Notes under the pieces: generated by a model
What the model saw: only the letters and a program-made list of their open reading frames with translations
Databases searched by the model: none
What the model was told of the DNA's origin: nothing
Made by a program: the position numbers and the translations under genes
Shown here: positions 26,270 to 35,144 of the stretch, piece by piece
How the letters are laid out: each line of letters starts with the position of its first letter
Numbering within the stretch: position 1 is the stretch's first letter
Assembly: GCA_027621915.1 (NCBI GenBank)
Contig: JAQCAD010000010.1
Location: forward strand, 24,406-88,405
DNA from: Pseudomonadota bacterium
GTDB lineage: Bacteria; Pseudomonadota; Gammaproteobacteria; Steroidobacterales; Woeseiaceae
Length of the DNA stretch: 64,000 nt
Direction: 5' to 3'

Positions 26270-26344
26270 CAGAGAGACTGAGTTGGTTGTCGAAATGGCT
26301 CGCGTCGCTGCGCTTTATTTCCGATAACCAACTCAGTCTCTCTG
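26270..26344. repeat. 23-bp inverted repeat between convergent genes
   Basis: Arms at 26270-26292 and 26322-26344 are complementary in 22 of 23 positions; the arm begins CAGAGAGACTGAGTTGGTT. The 29-base loop is GC-rich at its centre. It sits between the fused transporter gene and htpG, which converge, so it can end both transcripts. The length and near-perfection also fit a small palindromic mobile repeat. Confidence 0.8.
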
Positions 26345-26363
26345 CGACATATTCACACGTGTC

Positions 26364-28247
26364 TTAATGGTTTCCGTTTTCAGTGTCGAGCAAATACCGA
26401 TTCATGCGCCGCACGTAGTCGGCCGGATTGTCGAGCTGCGCGCCTTCGGCCAGTAAAGCATGATCGAGAACGATTCTTGACAGTTCGCCAAAGCGATCGT
26501 CATCTGATTCTACTGACAATCGCGCAACCAGCGGATGATCAATATTGATCTCAAGGATGGGTTTCGTTGCCGGGAGCGCTTGACCGGAGGCCTCGAGCAT
26601 GCGCCGAAGTTGTGGCGAGAGGTCCTGGTCGGATGTCACGACACACGCCGGAGAGTCTACGAGTCGCTGGCTGACGTTGACCGTCTCTACGCGATCCTTC
26701 AGCGCCTTGCGAATTTTCTTCAGGAGCGGCTTGTTTGCATCGTTGAAAGCGTCCTGCGTGATGTCGCCTTCGCTGTCAGGCAGAACCAGCTTGCCGCGTC
26801 CAACATCCTGAAATGCCTTCCCATCGTAATCGGTCAGGTGATCCACCATCCACGGATCAATACGATCGTGGAGTAACAGTACCTCAATCCCCTTCGCTCG
26901 AAGCTGCTCGAGATGTGGACTCGATTTCGCAGTTTCGTACGTTTCTCCGACAATGTAGTAGATCTTGTCCTGCCCTTCGGCCATTCTCGAAATGTAGTCA
27001 TTCAGTGTCTGTGTCTGCGACGCGGAATCTGAATTCGTCGTCGCGAATCGCAGGAGCTTCATTAGCTTCGCCGAGTTTTGCTTGTCCTCGACAACGCCTT
27101 CTTTGATAGTCTGCCCGAATTCCTGCCAAAATTTAGTGTAACTATCGCTCTCTTCGGCAGACAGTTTGGTCAACATGTCGATAACCCGGCGAGTCAACGC
27201 ACCGCGCATGGCATCCAGATCGGGATTCTGCTGCAGCAGTTCTCGAGATACGTTCAACGGAAAGTCGGATGAGTCAATTACGCCCTTGACGAAACGAAGG
27301 TAAAGCGGCAGGAATTGCTCAGCATCATCCATGATGAAGACTCGCTGCACATAGAGCTTCAATCCCTTCGGGGCGTCACGATTCCACAAATCGTAAGGCG
27401 CAGTTCCCGGAATAAACAACAGGCTGGCGTACTCACGTTTCCCTTCAACTTTATTATGGCTCCAGGTGAGCGGGTCGGCGAAATCGTGCGAAAGATGCTT
27501 GTAAAACTCCTTGTACTCGTCATCACTGACGTCGCTACGTGGCCGTGTCCACAATGCCGTTGCGGAGTTAACCGTATTCTCTGTAACACCATCTGCAGAC
27601 GGCACCGTCAGCAAAACTGGAAACGCGATATGGTCTGAGTATTTTCGAATCAGCGCTTCAAGGCGAAAAGATTCTTGAAAGTCTCTTTCCGTATCCTTGA
27701 GATACAATATGACAGTCGTCCCACGATCCGCCAAAACAGCGCTTTCAATCGTAAATTCGCCCTGCCCGTCGGATTCCCAACGTACCGCGTCATCAGGGTT
27801 CAAGCCGGCCTTTCGGGACAGTACCTCAACGCGATCAGCGACAATAAAAGCAGAATAGAAACCTACACCAAATTGGCCAATTAATTTTGCATCTTTCTGT
27901 TCGTCACCGGTCATTCTCTGCAAGAATTCGGCGGTGCCCGAACGTGCAATCGTGCCAAGATTTTCGATCAATTCCTGACGGGACATACCAATACCATTGT
28001 CTGATACCGATAAAGTACCGGCGACCTTGTCAAAACTGATTTTGACCTTGAGATCCGGGTCGTCCCTGATCAGGTCGGGCGATGCCAGGGCCTCGAATCG
28101 CAATTTGTCCGCGGCGTCCGAGGCGTTGGAAATCAGCTCACGAAGAAAAATTTCCTTGTTGCTATACAGCGAATGAATCATCAACTGCAGCAACTGCCGA
28201 ACCTCTGTCTGGAATCCCATTGTTTCCCGACCGGCTGTTTCACCCAC
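26364..28247 (-). CDS. htpG: Hsp90 chaperone HtpG
   Basis: The 627-residue chaperone has the GHKL ATPase motifs FLRELISNASDAADKLRF, VSDNGIGMSRQELIENLGTIA and IGQFGVGFYSAFIVAD, the middle domain with SSDFPLNVSRELLQQNP, and a short C-terminal dimerisation part. I place the start at GTG 28247 because GGGGAG lies seven bases upstream and the protein then matches the usual length (E. coli, 624). ATG 28262 and ATG 28220 are alternatives. A sigma-32 type promoter lies about 65 bases upstream. Confidence 0.96.
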   Translation of the reverse strand: MGETAGRETMGFQTEVRQLLQLMIHSLYSNKEIFLRELISNASDAADKLRFEALASPDLIRDDPDLKVKISFDKVAGTLSVSDNGIGMSRQELIENLGTIARSGTAEFLQRMTGDEQKDAKLIGQFGVGFYSAFIVADRVEVLSRKAGLNPDDAVRWESDGQGEFTIESAVLADRGTTVILYLKDTERDFQESFRLEALIRKYSDHIAFPVLLTVPSADGVTENTVNSATALWTRPRSDVSDDEYKEFYKHLSHDFADPLTWSHNKVEGKREYASLLFIPGTAPYDLWNRDAPKGLKLYVQRVFIMDDAEQFLPLYLRFVKGVIDSSDFPLNVSRELLQQNPDLDAMRGALTRRVIDMLTKLSAEESDSYTKFWQEFGQTIKEGVVEDKQNSAKLMKLLRFATTNSDSASQTQTLNDYISRMAEGQDKIYYIVGETYETAKSSPHLEQLRAKGIEVLLLHDRIDPWMVDHLTDYDGKAFQDVGRGKLVLPDSEGDITQDAFNDANKPLLKKIRKALKDRVETVNVSQRLVDSPACVVTSDQDLSPQLRRMLEASGQALPATKPILEINIDHPLVARLSVESDDDRFGELSRIVLDHALLAEGAQLDNPADYVRRMNRYLLDTENGNH

Positions 28248-28310
28248 GATTTTTCTCCCCATACCTAAATGTGCCCGACGCAGCGATTGTGTGCACTGCG
28301 GACTCACACG

Positions 28311-28336
28311 ATAGGGATTAAAGCGAAATTTTCAAG
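28311..28336 (-). promoter_or_regulatory. Sigma-32 (heat shock) promoter of htpG
   Basis: Read on the minus strand, CTTGAA (28336-28331) and CCCTAT (28316-28311) are separated by 14 bases, close to the sigma-32 consensus CTTGAA-N13/14-CCCCAT. Transcription would begin near 28303, which rules out start codons farther upstream for htpG. Confidence 0.78.
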
Positions 28337-28345
28337 CCTTTCTTG

Positions 28346-28597
28346 TCAGGCAGGCAGATTGGATCCAGGGCCGTAATAGACAGCCCCGCGGTAGAGAATT
28401 CCGACCGACAGCAAAGCGGCGACGGCAACGGCGATTGGAGGGTAGGACAGGGCCAGAAGCACGCCAAGTATCTGGATTGACAGGGACGCACTAACGAAGA
28501 ACGCGAAACGTATGGCTTTTCGAATTCGCTCCCATTTCAGCGCGAAGGCATAAACGAGATCTTCCAGATCATCCAGATATTGAGCGATAAGTTCCAT
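28346..28597 (-). CDS. Small two-TM membrane protein, unknown
   Basis: The 83-residue product from ATG 28597 begins MELIAQYLDDLEDLVYAFA, then has two membrane segments (FAFFVSASLSIQILGVLLAL and IAVAVAALLSVGILYRGAV) with basic residues between the helix and the first segment. I do not recognise a family. A GTG at 28621 would overlap the end of the preceding small gene and add eight residues; no good ribosome site decides between them. Confidence 0.5.
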   Translation of the reverse strand: MELIAQYLDDLEDLVYAFALKWERIRKAIRFAFFVSASLSIQILGVLLALSYPPIAVAVAALLSVGILYRGAVYYGPGSNLPA

Positions 28598-28622
28598 TTC
28601 AGGCGGTTTTTTTCCCGTCACT

Positions 28623-28814
28623 TCAGCGTGCGATCGACAATAGTGGACCGCTGGACTTCTGTTTGCTCGCCGGGATTTCGGCGTCCAGAAGTGCGTCATT
28701 ATTTGACTGCTTGGCATGCGCAATCGCCCTGTGGAATAGTTCCCAGCGCTGGCGTGCCGATTCGTTCTTCAATGCCGACAGTTGAGAGTCATTTTCTGAA
28801 CAGTTGTTTGACAT
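28623..28814 (-). CDS. Small hydrophilic protein, unknown
   Basis: The 63-residue product from ATG 28814 (SNNCSENDSQLSALKNESAR...) is charged and helical with a middle stretch RWELFHRAIAHAKQSNNDAL. I recognise no family. It ends next to the start of the two-TM gene on the same strand, so the pair may be cotranscribed. The start is uncertain and the ribosome site is poor. Confidence 0.35.
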   Translation of the reverse strand: MSNNCSENDSQLSALKNESARQRWELFHRAIAHAKQSNNDALLDAEIPASKQKSSGPLLSIAR

Positions 28815-28923
28815 ACATCCGTGTCGTGTTCGTTGTCCTTGATGCTGACTATAATCAGGTCGATTTGCGAGCACCGTGAAACAGATCACAGCTTGATTCA
28901 GAAGCTGTTTTGAACTGACGTCA

Positions 28924-29103
28924 ATGTGCAAAACAGAGAACCCGTTCGAAGTTTTTTCCGGACGTACTTCGCTTTATTTTGCGCTGATTGAACTTTGGAC
29001 GCAGGCGCGTATCGACGGGCGCAGAAAAATTGTCGCGCGACTCTTGTCACCCGATCGGGTAGCGGAGCTTCAGGGAATTCTCAACCGGACGTGGTTGGAC
29101 TAA
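28924..29103 (+). CDS. Small unknown protein, 59 residues
   Basis: ATG 28924 to TAA 29103 encodes MCKTENPFEVFSGRTSLYF followed by an amphipathic, Arg-rich helix (LWTQARIDGRRKIVARLLSPDRVAEL). Composition looks like a real protein with a hydrophobic core. No family is recognised and no strong ribosome site is visible. Its last four bases overlap the convergent 29100-29351 gene. Confidence 0.4.
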   Translation: MCKTENPFEVFSGRTSLYFALIELWTQARIDGRRKIVARLLSPDRVAELQGILNRTWLD

Positions 29104-29351
29104 CTATCTTGCCAGTTGCGCTTGATTTGCTCGGACCAACTGCGATAACCCTTCCAGGTATACAGCGACGGATCGACACCGGCGCGACGACTGCGGGGAG
29201 CCGGCGCTTTTGAAATCCACCTGCGGTATTGCTGCCATCCGTCCGGATCTGATTTTTTCCCGGCGGGTGTACCAACGCGATCAGTCTTCGAATTACTTTC
29301 GGCCGACTCATCGGAATCGGGGGCCCAGGCGTTGTCGTTGCTATCCTGCAT
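29100..29351 (-). CDS. Small Trp/Ser-rich hydrophilic protein, unknown
   Basis: The 83-residue product has an acidic first half (SNDNAWAPDSDESAESNSK) and a basic, tryptophan-rich second half (WQQYRRWISKAPAPRSRRAG, LYTWKGYRSWSEQIKRNW). No family is recognised. An AT-rich leader with a perfect 7-bp dyad lies upstream, which suggests its own regulated promoter. Confidence 0.45.
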   Translation of the reverse strand: MQDSNDNAWAPDSDESAESNSKTDRVGTPAGKKSDPDGWQQYRRWISKAPAPRSRRAGVDPSLYTWKGYRSWSEQIKRNWQDS

Positions 29352-29417
29352 GTGACGTACTCGTGCAATCCTTTGAGGAAAGGTAACTGCAACGACTGTT
29401 AAATCACAGGAACTACA

Positions 29418-29435
29418 TCACAGAGACGTCTGTGA
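29418..29435. promoter_or_regulatory. Perfect dyad, possible operator
   Basis: TCACAGA (29418-29424) and TCTGTGA (29429-29435) form a perfect inverted repeat with a four-base spacer inside an AT-rich 190-bp gap upstream of the small 29100-29351 gene. The half-site orientation is opposite to that of a CRP site, so another regulator would be expected. Confidence 0.4.
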
Positions 29436-29541
29436 CTATTTACATAAATATCAATATATTACGACGTCTTTTACTTAATAACGGCGCCACGGACGGCACC
29501 AGCAAAGGTGGTTTAACAGAATGCAGAAAGATCCCCTGTCG

Positions 29542-30951
29542 TTATTTAATGACCCGATAACAGGGCGTATACGAGTCTCGCGCCAGTTTCATTCGCCCCT
29601 GGTCAACAAACGCAGATAACAGGTCGTCAAGAAGTTTCATGAGTCGGCCCGAGCCGCGAATCTCGAACGGCCCGTTTCTTTCGATTTCAGCGATCGTGTC
29701 CTCTCGCACATTTCCCGAGACTATTCCCGAAAAAGCGCGGCGCAGGTTCGCTGCGAGAACGTGCGATGGCAACTGATCATTAATATCCAGATCACGCATG
29801 GTTTCGTGCGTCGCAGTGAAAGGCACCTGGAAACTATGATCAATCGTAAGACGCCAGTTGAAGAAATAAGCGTCTCCGTGGGTGTGGCGGAACTCTCTTA
29901 CCGTATCCATCCCGCTGCGTATTTCCGAACCAACCCTTTCCGGATCATCGGTCACGATTTTGTAGCGCCGTTGCGCGTCTTCGCCCAGCGTCGCTCCGAC
30001 GAAGGCATCGATCTGCGAGAAATAGTCTTTGCTTTCCACCGGGCCGGTCATAATTAACGGCAACGGCAATTCGCTGTTTTTCGGATGCAGAAGAATTCCG
30101 AGTACGTACAGAATTTCTTCGACCGTACCCACGCCACCCGGAAAAATGACAATGCCATGCCCCATCCTTACGAACGCCTCAAGGCGCTTTTCCATATCTG
30201 GCATGATGATTAGCGAATTGACAATCGGGTTGGGAGACTCTGCCGCGATAATTCCAGGTTCGGTGATACCAATGTATCGACCATCCCTGATTCTTTGTTT
30301 TGCGTGACCGATGGTCGCCCCTTTCATCGGACCTTTCATCGCTCCCGGGCCACAACCTGTGCAAACATTGAGTCCGCGCAGTCCAATCTCGTAACCCACT
30401 TTCTTGGAGTAATCATATTCGGCCCGGCTGATAGCGTGGCCGCCCCAACAAACGACGACCTGTGGCCTCTGTGAAGGCTGCAGGATCTGGGCATTACGCA
30501 GAATGTGAAAAACTGCGTTGGTAATGCTTTCCGACGACGACAGATCGAATCGGTTGCTTTCGCGAATCTCGTAATTGGTAAAAACGATATCGCGCAGTAC
30601 AGCGAAAATCAGCTCCCTGATGCCTCGAATCATAATTCCGTCGACAAATGCAACGGCAGGTGCAGATTTGAGGGTCAGCTTGAGCCCCCTGTCCTGCTGT
30701 ATGAAACCGATTTCGAAATCCCTGAACTTCTCCTGGACCGCTCGGGCGTCGTCTGTTTCCGCACCTGAATTGAGCACTGCCAGAATGCATCGCCTTAGCA
30801 GAAGATAAAGGCCGCCCTCGCCCTCCGATCGCAGTTGCTCGGCCTCGACCTGCGAAAGAACCTCAAGGCTGCCTTCCGGCCAGACTTCGGCGTCAACAGT
30901 CTCACCATTGCTCAGGCGAAGCTGGGTACCGATCGCTTTTTCTTTCTTCAA
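29542..30951 (-). CDS. ppnN: Nucleotide 5'-monophosphate nucleosidase PpnN (YgdH, LOG family)
   Basis: The 469-residue enzyme cleaves nucleoside monophosphates into base and ribose 5-phosphate and in E. coli responds to (p)ppGpp. The LOG core (about 150-330) shows VVCWGGHAISRAEYDYSKKV, CTGCGPGAMKGPMKGA and the active-site FPGGVGTVEEILYVLGI. The N-terminal DUF4478-like and C-terminal DUF3412-like flanks give the full PpnN length. The start is TTG 30951 with GGAAAG upstream. It lies 32 bases after the L,D-transpeptidase gene. Confidence 0.93.
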   Translation of the reverse strand: MKKEKAIGTQLRLSNGETVDAEVWPEGSLEVLSQVEAEQLRSEGEGGLYLLLRRCILAVLNSGAETDDARAVQEKFRDFEIGFIQQDRGLKLTLKSAPAVAFVDGIMIRGIRELIFAVLRDIVFTNYEIRESNRFDLSSSESITNAVFHILRNAQILQPSQRPQVVVCWGGHAISRAEYDYSKKVGYEIGLRGLNVCTGCGPGAMKGPMKGATIGHAKQRIRDGRYIGITEPGIIAAESPNPIVNSLIIMPDMEKRLEAFVRMGHGIVIFPGGVGTVEEILYVLGILLHPKNSELPLPLIMTGPVESKDYFSQIDAFVGATLGEDAQRRYKIVTDDPERVGSEIRSGMDTVREFRHTHGDAYFFNWRLTIDHSFQVPFTATHETMRDLDINDQLPSHVLAANLRRAFSGIVSGNVREDTIAEIERNGPFEIRGSGRLMKLLDDLLSAFVDQGRMKLARDSYTPCYRVIK

Positions 30952-30983
30952 TTGATTCTTTCCAGCGATTTTCAGGCCGCGTT

Positions 30984-31511
30984 TCAGGGCCGAATTTCTA
31001 TCGGTACACTATTGGGCGTCATCAGCCAGATATCGATCATGTCGGAATTGGACACCGCGATACATCCGTTGGTCCAGTCTTCCCGCGCGTAATAGCCTGC
31101 CGAAAAGGTAGGGTTATTTGGCTGGCCATGAATCATGATCTGTCCGCCCGGCGAGACCCCTTTCCTGGCCGCGGCCATACGATCAGCGGTATTGGGATAT
31201 GAAATATGTATTGAAAGAAAGTACTCGCTGTCAGGGTTTCGCCCGTCCAGCAGGTAATAGCCTTCGGGCGTCTTCTGATCGCCTTCCTCAACCTTGGTCC
31301 CGTCCGGCGCAAAGCCAAGCGCGATTTTGAACGTTCGAAACGCGATGCCATTACTCAGGAGATGAAGTTTTCGGCTCGCCTTCTCGACCAGAATTTTGTC
31401 TGCTACGGGAAAATCGCTGGCCGTTGCGGGCAGCATAACCCCCGGAATCAGGATGAGCGTCGCCATCAGGCAACTAACCAGGCCGGTGCGCTTGTTATCT
31501 GCTTGCCCCAC
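30984..31511 (-). CDS. L,D-transpeptidase (YkuD family), exported
   Basis: The 175-residue protein has a signal peptide (LVSCLMATLILIPGVMLPATA) and a YkuD domain with ILVEKASRKLHLL at its start, IMIHGQPNN, and the catalytic Cys/His region DWTNGCIAVSNSDM. It makes 3-3 cross-links in peptidoglycan or attaches proteins to it. The start is GTG 31511: a near-perfect AGGAGG lies four bases before it, better than any upstream ATG in the open frame. It follows mltD and a small membrane gene on the same strand. Confidence 0.9.
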   Translation of the reverse strand: MGQADNKRTGLVSCLMATLILIPGVMLPATASDFPVADKILVEKASRKLHLLSNGIAFRTFKIALGFAPDGTKVEEGDQKTPEGYYLLDGRNPDSEYFLSIHISYPNTADRMAAARKGVSPGGQIMIHGQPNNPTFSAGYYAREDWTNGCIAVSNSDMIDIWLMTPNSVPIEIRP

Positions 31512-31604
31512 TTTACCTCCTGATATTTTTGGATTACAGGCCGAGACTATCAAAACCCGGGCGGTTCTGAAAACGACGCGGCGCACGGTGCTGGCATTTT
31601 GACT

Positions 31605-32006
31605 TCAGGCATTTCGTCCGGCGATCCAGCCGATCAGGAACCCGATCACGCCAGCGATCGATGTATAAATCGGCAGGTAGCGGAATACCTCCCGGGGATA
31701 CACCGATTCGCTGTACATGCCGTTGAGGTCGACCGCGTATCCGTAATGTAAATACAGGGACAGGCCGAGCGCAGGAATGGCGAATCCCAGCGTACCCAAT
31801 GGCCAGCACCAGCCGGACCCCGTCCAGCGCCCCCTGCCTATCCGCAGAGACAGTACCGCCAGTCCAAGTACGGCGAGCAAAGGGAAAGTATTCCTGATCG
31901 CGTATGCATCGTCGCCTTCAACAGTCAGGACATAGGCAACCGCGGCCGCAATAGCAAGGGCGACCGGCAGCAACCGCACGACAATCGGACCTGCCAGTGA
32001 TTTCAT
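31605..32006 (-). CDS. Four-TM membrane protein, unknown
   Basis: The 133-residue protein has about four hydrophobic segments (LLPVALAIAAAVAYVLTV, TFPLLAVLGLAVLSLRI, GTLGFAIPALGLSLYLHYGY, YTSIAGVIGFLIGWIAG). No family is recognised. Its ATG overlaps the mltD stop by one base (TGATG), so it is translationally coupled to mltD and may serve the same wall-remodelling unit. Confidence 0.65.
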   Translation of the reverse strand: MKSLAGPIVVRLLPVALAIAAAVAYVLTVEGDDAYAIRNTFPLLAVLGLAVLSLRIGRGRWTGSGWCWPLGTLGFAIPALGLSLYLHYGYAVDLNGMYSESVYPREVFRYLPIYTSIAGVIGFLIGWIAGRNA

Positions 32007-33967
32007 CAGCCTGGTTCGCGGCGCACGAGAACCGGAAAATTCAGGAGCGTGCCGCGGCGAACGTTCTGCAGGTCAAGTTCCGGGTTGTACTGGCGAAACA
32101 ACCACACCGGCACGTCGTACTGTCGCAGCGCCAGAATCCAGACGGACTCGCCGGTCCTGACTTCATGTTGTGTCACGCCGGTGATCGTAATGTTGCGGAA
32201 AAAATCATCCTGTTGCTGACGATGATACCGGGTGCGAAGCGCCTCAAACCCTTGTGCGTCGACAGTGCTCAAATCCAGCTTGATCCGTCGCCCTACCTCT
32301 ACCGGTGTATTGAACGCCAGACCGTTAACATCGCGCAGGCGTTGAGTCTTGATACCCAGCCAGTCAGCGTAATGCCCAAGCGTCTCCAGAGGTTGCACTT
32401 CAATAGACTGATCTTCGGCGACGGTGTAATCGCTTGGGTCGGATAACAAAGATGCCTGGAGACTCCCCATGATTTCGCTGAGTTGATCGGTTAGTGCTCC
32501 GGGCGACTCATCTTCTGCCACCGGGCGATCGTCGATCGCCGGCATACTGGCTATCGCCTCTTCCGATGGTTGCGGCGAACCTGTTGTGACCGCAACAACT
32601 GGCGATTCTGCGGCAACGATCACGTCCGGTGCCGGGCCTGCAGCAGGTAACCTGATTTTCTGTCCGGCTCGAATTCGGTTGCCGCTCGACAGGCTGTTCA
32701 ATGCAACGAGTGTCGATACTCTTGTGTCATATGCATCCGCAATCTCCGATAATGTGTCGCCCCGGGCGACCGTGTGAAACAGGTCGGGCAACTGCTTGTC
32801 AAACCTGGAGTCACTGGAAAGATTCGCAACGAGATCCTGCAGGCGCCCATCAAGCATGCTTTCTGGCATCCTGATCTCAAAGTTCTTTGGCAGGTATTTA
32901 CTTCCTTGCCAAATCGTTGCCTGCAATGCCGGGTTATGGCGCTCCAGGTCTTTTTCGCTGACTTTGAGTACTGACGCCAGCCTGTCTGCAGGAACATAAG
33001 CATCCAGTTGATACGTCGCGTAATCGACCGGATTGTCCGGCACCACCCCGGGGAAATATTTTTCCGGGTTCTGATCGACTTCTTTCGCGGCAAGGAACGC
33101 CACGTAAAAATTTCGAGACGCGAAACCGAATGTCCGGCCATCGTATTTGCGGAGAATATCAGCATAGGCATCGTCACCAAATCGCTGCATCGCGCGTCGT
33201 GCCCCGGAAAGTCCGGAGTTGTATGCAGTAATTGCCATCGGCCAATTACCGGTAATTGAGTAATTGTATGCGAGCAATTTCGCCGCCGCCGTTGTCGCCA
33301 GATACGGATCGTTTCGCTCGTCGAGAACATGGTCGATTTGTAAAAACCGGCGGCCGGTACCTTGAGTGAACTGCCATATCCCTGACGCTCCGACATGCGA
33401 TCGCGCGTCCGGATTGTAGGATGACTCGACGTGCGGCAACGCGCCGAGTTCGATCGGCACGCCGAGCCGAGCAAATTCCGTATTGACGTGTTGTCTCCAT
33501 CGACCCGCTCGCCGAAGCCCTTCCTGGAACCGATCAGACAATCCCAACTGCAAACGAATGCGACCCGATGCGGCACTTAACTCCTTGTCGGTGACATCGT
33601 CAGGCCACAATTTAAGGACGCGAGCCTCGTCAGTACTCAGACTGTCCCGCTTTCCGCTCGCAAGAGATTGCAGAATCGATTTGAAATAGTCACGACGCTG
33701 ATCTGAAATACGTTGACGCTGGCGTCGACTCACGTTTTCCGGAAGCGCAACTGTTTCGTAGACGACCCCAAGGTAGCGGTTGTCATGCAGCACACCTTCT
33801 CGCGTATTGTATTGGGTGAAAATCGACAACCAGAACTTTACGTCCGATTCGAGTTCCGCAGGCATGGGAAATAACTCTTCACCGGAACTTTGTGCGACTG
33901 CCGGCGTAATCGACAGCACAATCAGCGCCAGTGCAACCAGGGCGATCTTGTTCAGTGTGCCTGTCAT
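32006..33967 (-). CDS. mltD: Membrane-bound lytic transglycosylase D with LysM repeats
   Basis: The 653-residue protein has a signal peptide (IALVALALIVLSITPAVA), an SLT domain (about 140-300) with the catalytic Glu in GALPHVESSYNPDARSHVGA and AITAYNSGL, then LysM modules: one clear at about 400-445 (HTVARGDTLSEIADAYDTRV) and two more divergent ones near 530-580 and 610-650. It cleaves glycan strands of peptidoglycan. No lipobox cysteine is seen, unlike E. coli MltD. Confidence 0.93.
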   Translation of the reverse strand: MTGTLNKIALVALALIVLSITPAVAQSSGEELFPMPAELESDVKFWLSIFTQYNTREGVLHDNRYLGVVYETVALPENVSRRQRQRISDQRRDYFKSILQSLASGKRDSLSTDEARVLKLWPDDVTDKELSAASGRIRLQLGLSDRFQEGLRRAGRWRQHVNTEFARLGVPIELGALPHVESSYNPDARSHVGASGIWQFTQGTGRRFLQIDHVLDERNDPYLATTAAAKLLAYNYSITGNWPMAITAYNSGLSGARRAMQRFGDDAYADILRKYDGRTFGFASRNFYVAFLAAKEVDQNPEKYFPGVVPDNPVDYATYQLDAYVPADRLASVLKVSEKDLERHNPALQATIWQGSKYLPKNFEIRMPESMLDGRLQDLVANLSSDSRFDKQLPDLFHTVARGDTLSEIADAYDTRVSTLVALNSLSSGNRIRAGQKIRLPAAGPAPDVIVAAESPVVAVTTGSPQPSEEAIASMPAIDDRPVAEDESPGALTDQLSEIMGSLQASLLSDPSDYTVAEDQSIEVQPLETLGHYADWLGIKTQRLRDVNGLAFNTPVEVGRRIKLDLSTVDAQGFEALRTRYHRQQQDDFFRNITITGVTQHEVRTGESVWILALRQYDVPVWLFRQYNPELDLQNVRRGTLLNFPVLVRREPG

Positions 33968-34202
33968 AGAGCCTCATGTTTATTATCGAGATACGGCCGC
34001 TAAATATTTGAATAGTTCAATAAAACCCGGCACGCAGGCTATTCTGAACAAGCGCGGCGTATCGTTCAACTTTGTTGGATCGGGCTGATCGAACTCACAG
34101 GGACGGGGTTGGGCGGTGGCCAGTGACCGCGTACGGGTTCCGTTGCCGATCGCATGCCGATACACTCGCGGCGCGCGGAAGAATCAGGATGTAAGTGCAA
34201 CC

Positions 34203-35144
34203 ATGAAAAAAATTGCCCGACGACCTCTCTATCATTACTGGACGCCGAATTACTGGCTGGTCTGGATTGGTCTCGCATTTCTGCGCGTAACCTGCCTTTT
34301 ACCGTACCGATGGCAAATGCGAATCGGGTCGGCAATCGGGCGACTTGCCCACTGGATCGGTGCCGATCGTCGCGCGGTGGCACGCCGTAATATTGAACTC
34401 TGTTTTCCCGAACTCTCTGTCGAGGAGAGAAATCAGCTTGCGCGACGACACTTTGAGTCGCTGGGCATGTCGCTGATGGAAATGGGCCTTGGACGCTGGG
34501 CCTCCGACGAGAAGTTATGTGGGATGACGTCCATCACCGGGGCGCAATACATACAGCAAACAATCGACAGCGGCTACGGCGTGATTCTCCTGAGCGCCCA
34601 CTTTACAACGCTGGAAATCAGTGGCCGCGTCCTCAAATTGCACTGTCCGCCGTTCGACGCTGTTTTTCGCCGCTTCCGTAGCGACTTCACGACGGAGATC
34701 ATGGCCAGCGGTCGCGAGGTGTCTGCGCGACGTGTCATCGAAAAAAATGACATCAAGACCATGGTCCGTAGCCTTCGCGAGGGAACACCGGTCTGGTATG
34801 CGCCGGATCAGAGTTACGGCCTCAAGCAATCCGCGTTACTGCCGTTTTTCGGGGTCCCCACAATGACAAACACGGCTACCGGCCCGCTCGCGAAACTCGG
34901 TAAGGCCAAAGCGCTGCCGTTCTTTCCCCGAAGAATGCCTGGCGGAGGCTACGAACTAACGGTGCTGCCACCACTGGAGAACGTGCCAAGCGGGGACGCT
35001 GACGCAGACACGCTCAAATACGTGGCTGTACTGGAAGATCACGTTCGCCGCTGTCCGGAGCAATATTTCTGGGTTCATCGAAAGTTCAAGAACCGACCCG
35101 ACGAATTGCCTGACGCTTATGAAGATCTCGATTCGCTGAAGTAA
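34203..35144 (+). CDS. LpxL/HtrB-type lauroyl (acyl) transferase of lipid A
   Basis: The 313-residue protein has an N-terminal membrane anchor (YWLVWIGLAFLRVTCLLPY), GRLAHWIGADRRAVARRNIELCFPEL, and the HX4E active-site motif in LSAHFTTLEISGRVL. Also typical are VWYAPDQSYG and FGVPTMTNTA. It adds a secondary acyl chain to Kdo2-lipid IVA. ATG 34203 gives a normal N-terminus; the open frame upstream to 34116 looks non-coding. Its 3' end overlaps kdkA, which converges on it. Confidence 0.9.
   Translation: MKKIARRPLYHYWTPNYWLVWIGLAFLRVTCLLPYRWQMRIGSAIGRLAHWIGADRRAVARRNIELCFPELSVEERNQLARRHFESLGMSLMEMGLGRWASDEKLCGMTSITGAQYIQQTIDSGYGVILLSAHFTTLEISGRVLKLHCPPFDAVFRRFRSDFTTEIMASGREVSARRVIEKNDIKTMVRSLREGTPVWYAPDQSYGLKQSALLPFFGVPTMTNTATGPLAKLGKAKALPFFPRRMPGGGYELTVLPPLENVPSGDADADTLKYVAVLEDHVRRCPEQYFWVHRKFKNRPDELPDAYEDLDSLK

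Noticed and set aside
29418..29435. CRP site
   Set aside because: The half sites TCACAGA and TCTGTGA are in the opposite order to TGTGA-N6-TCACA.
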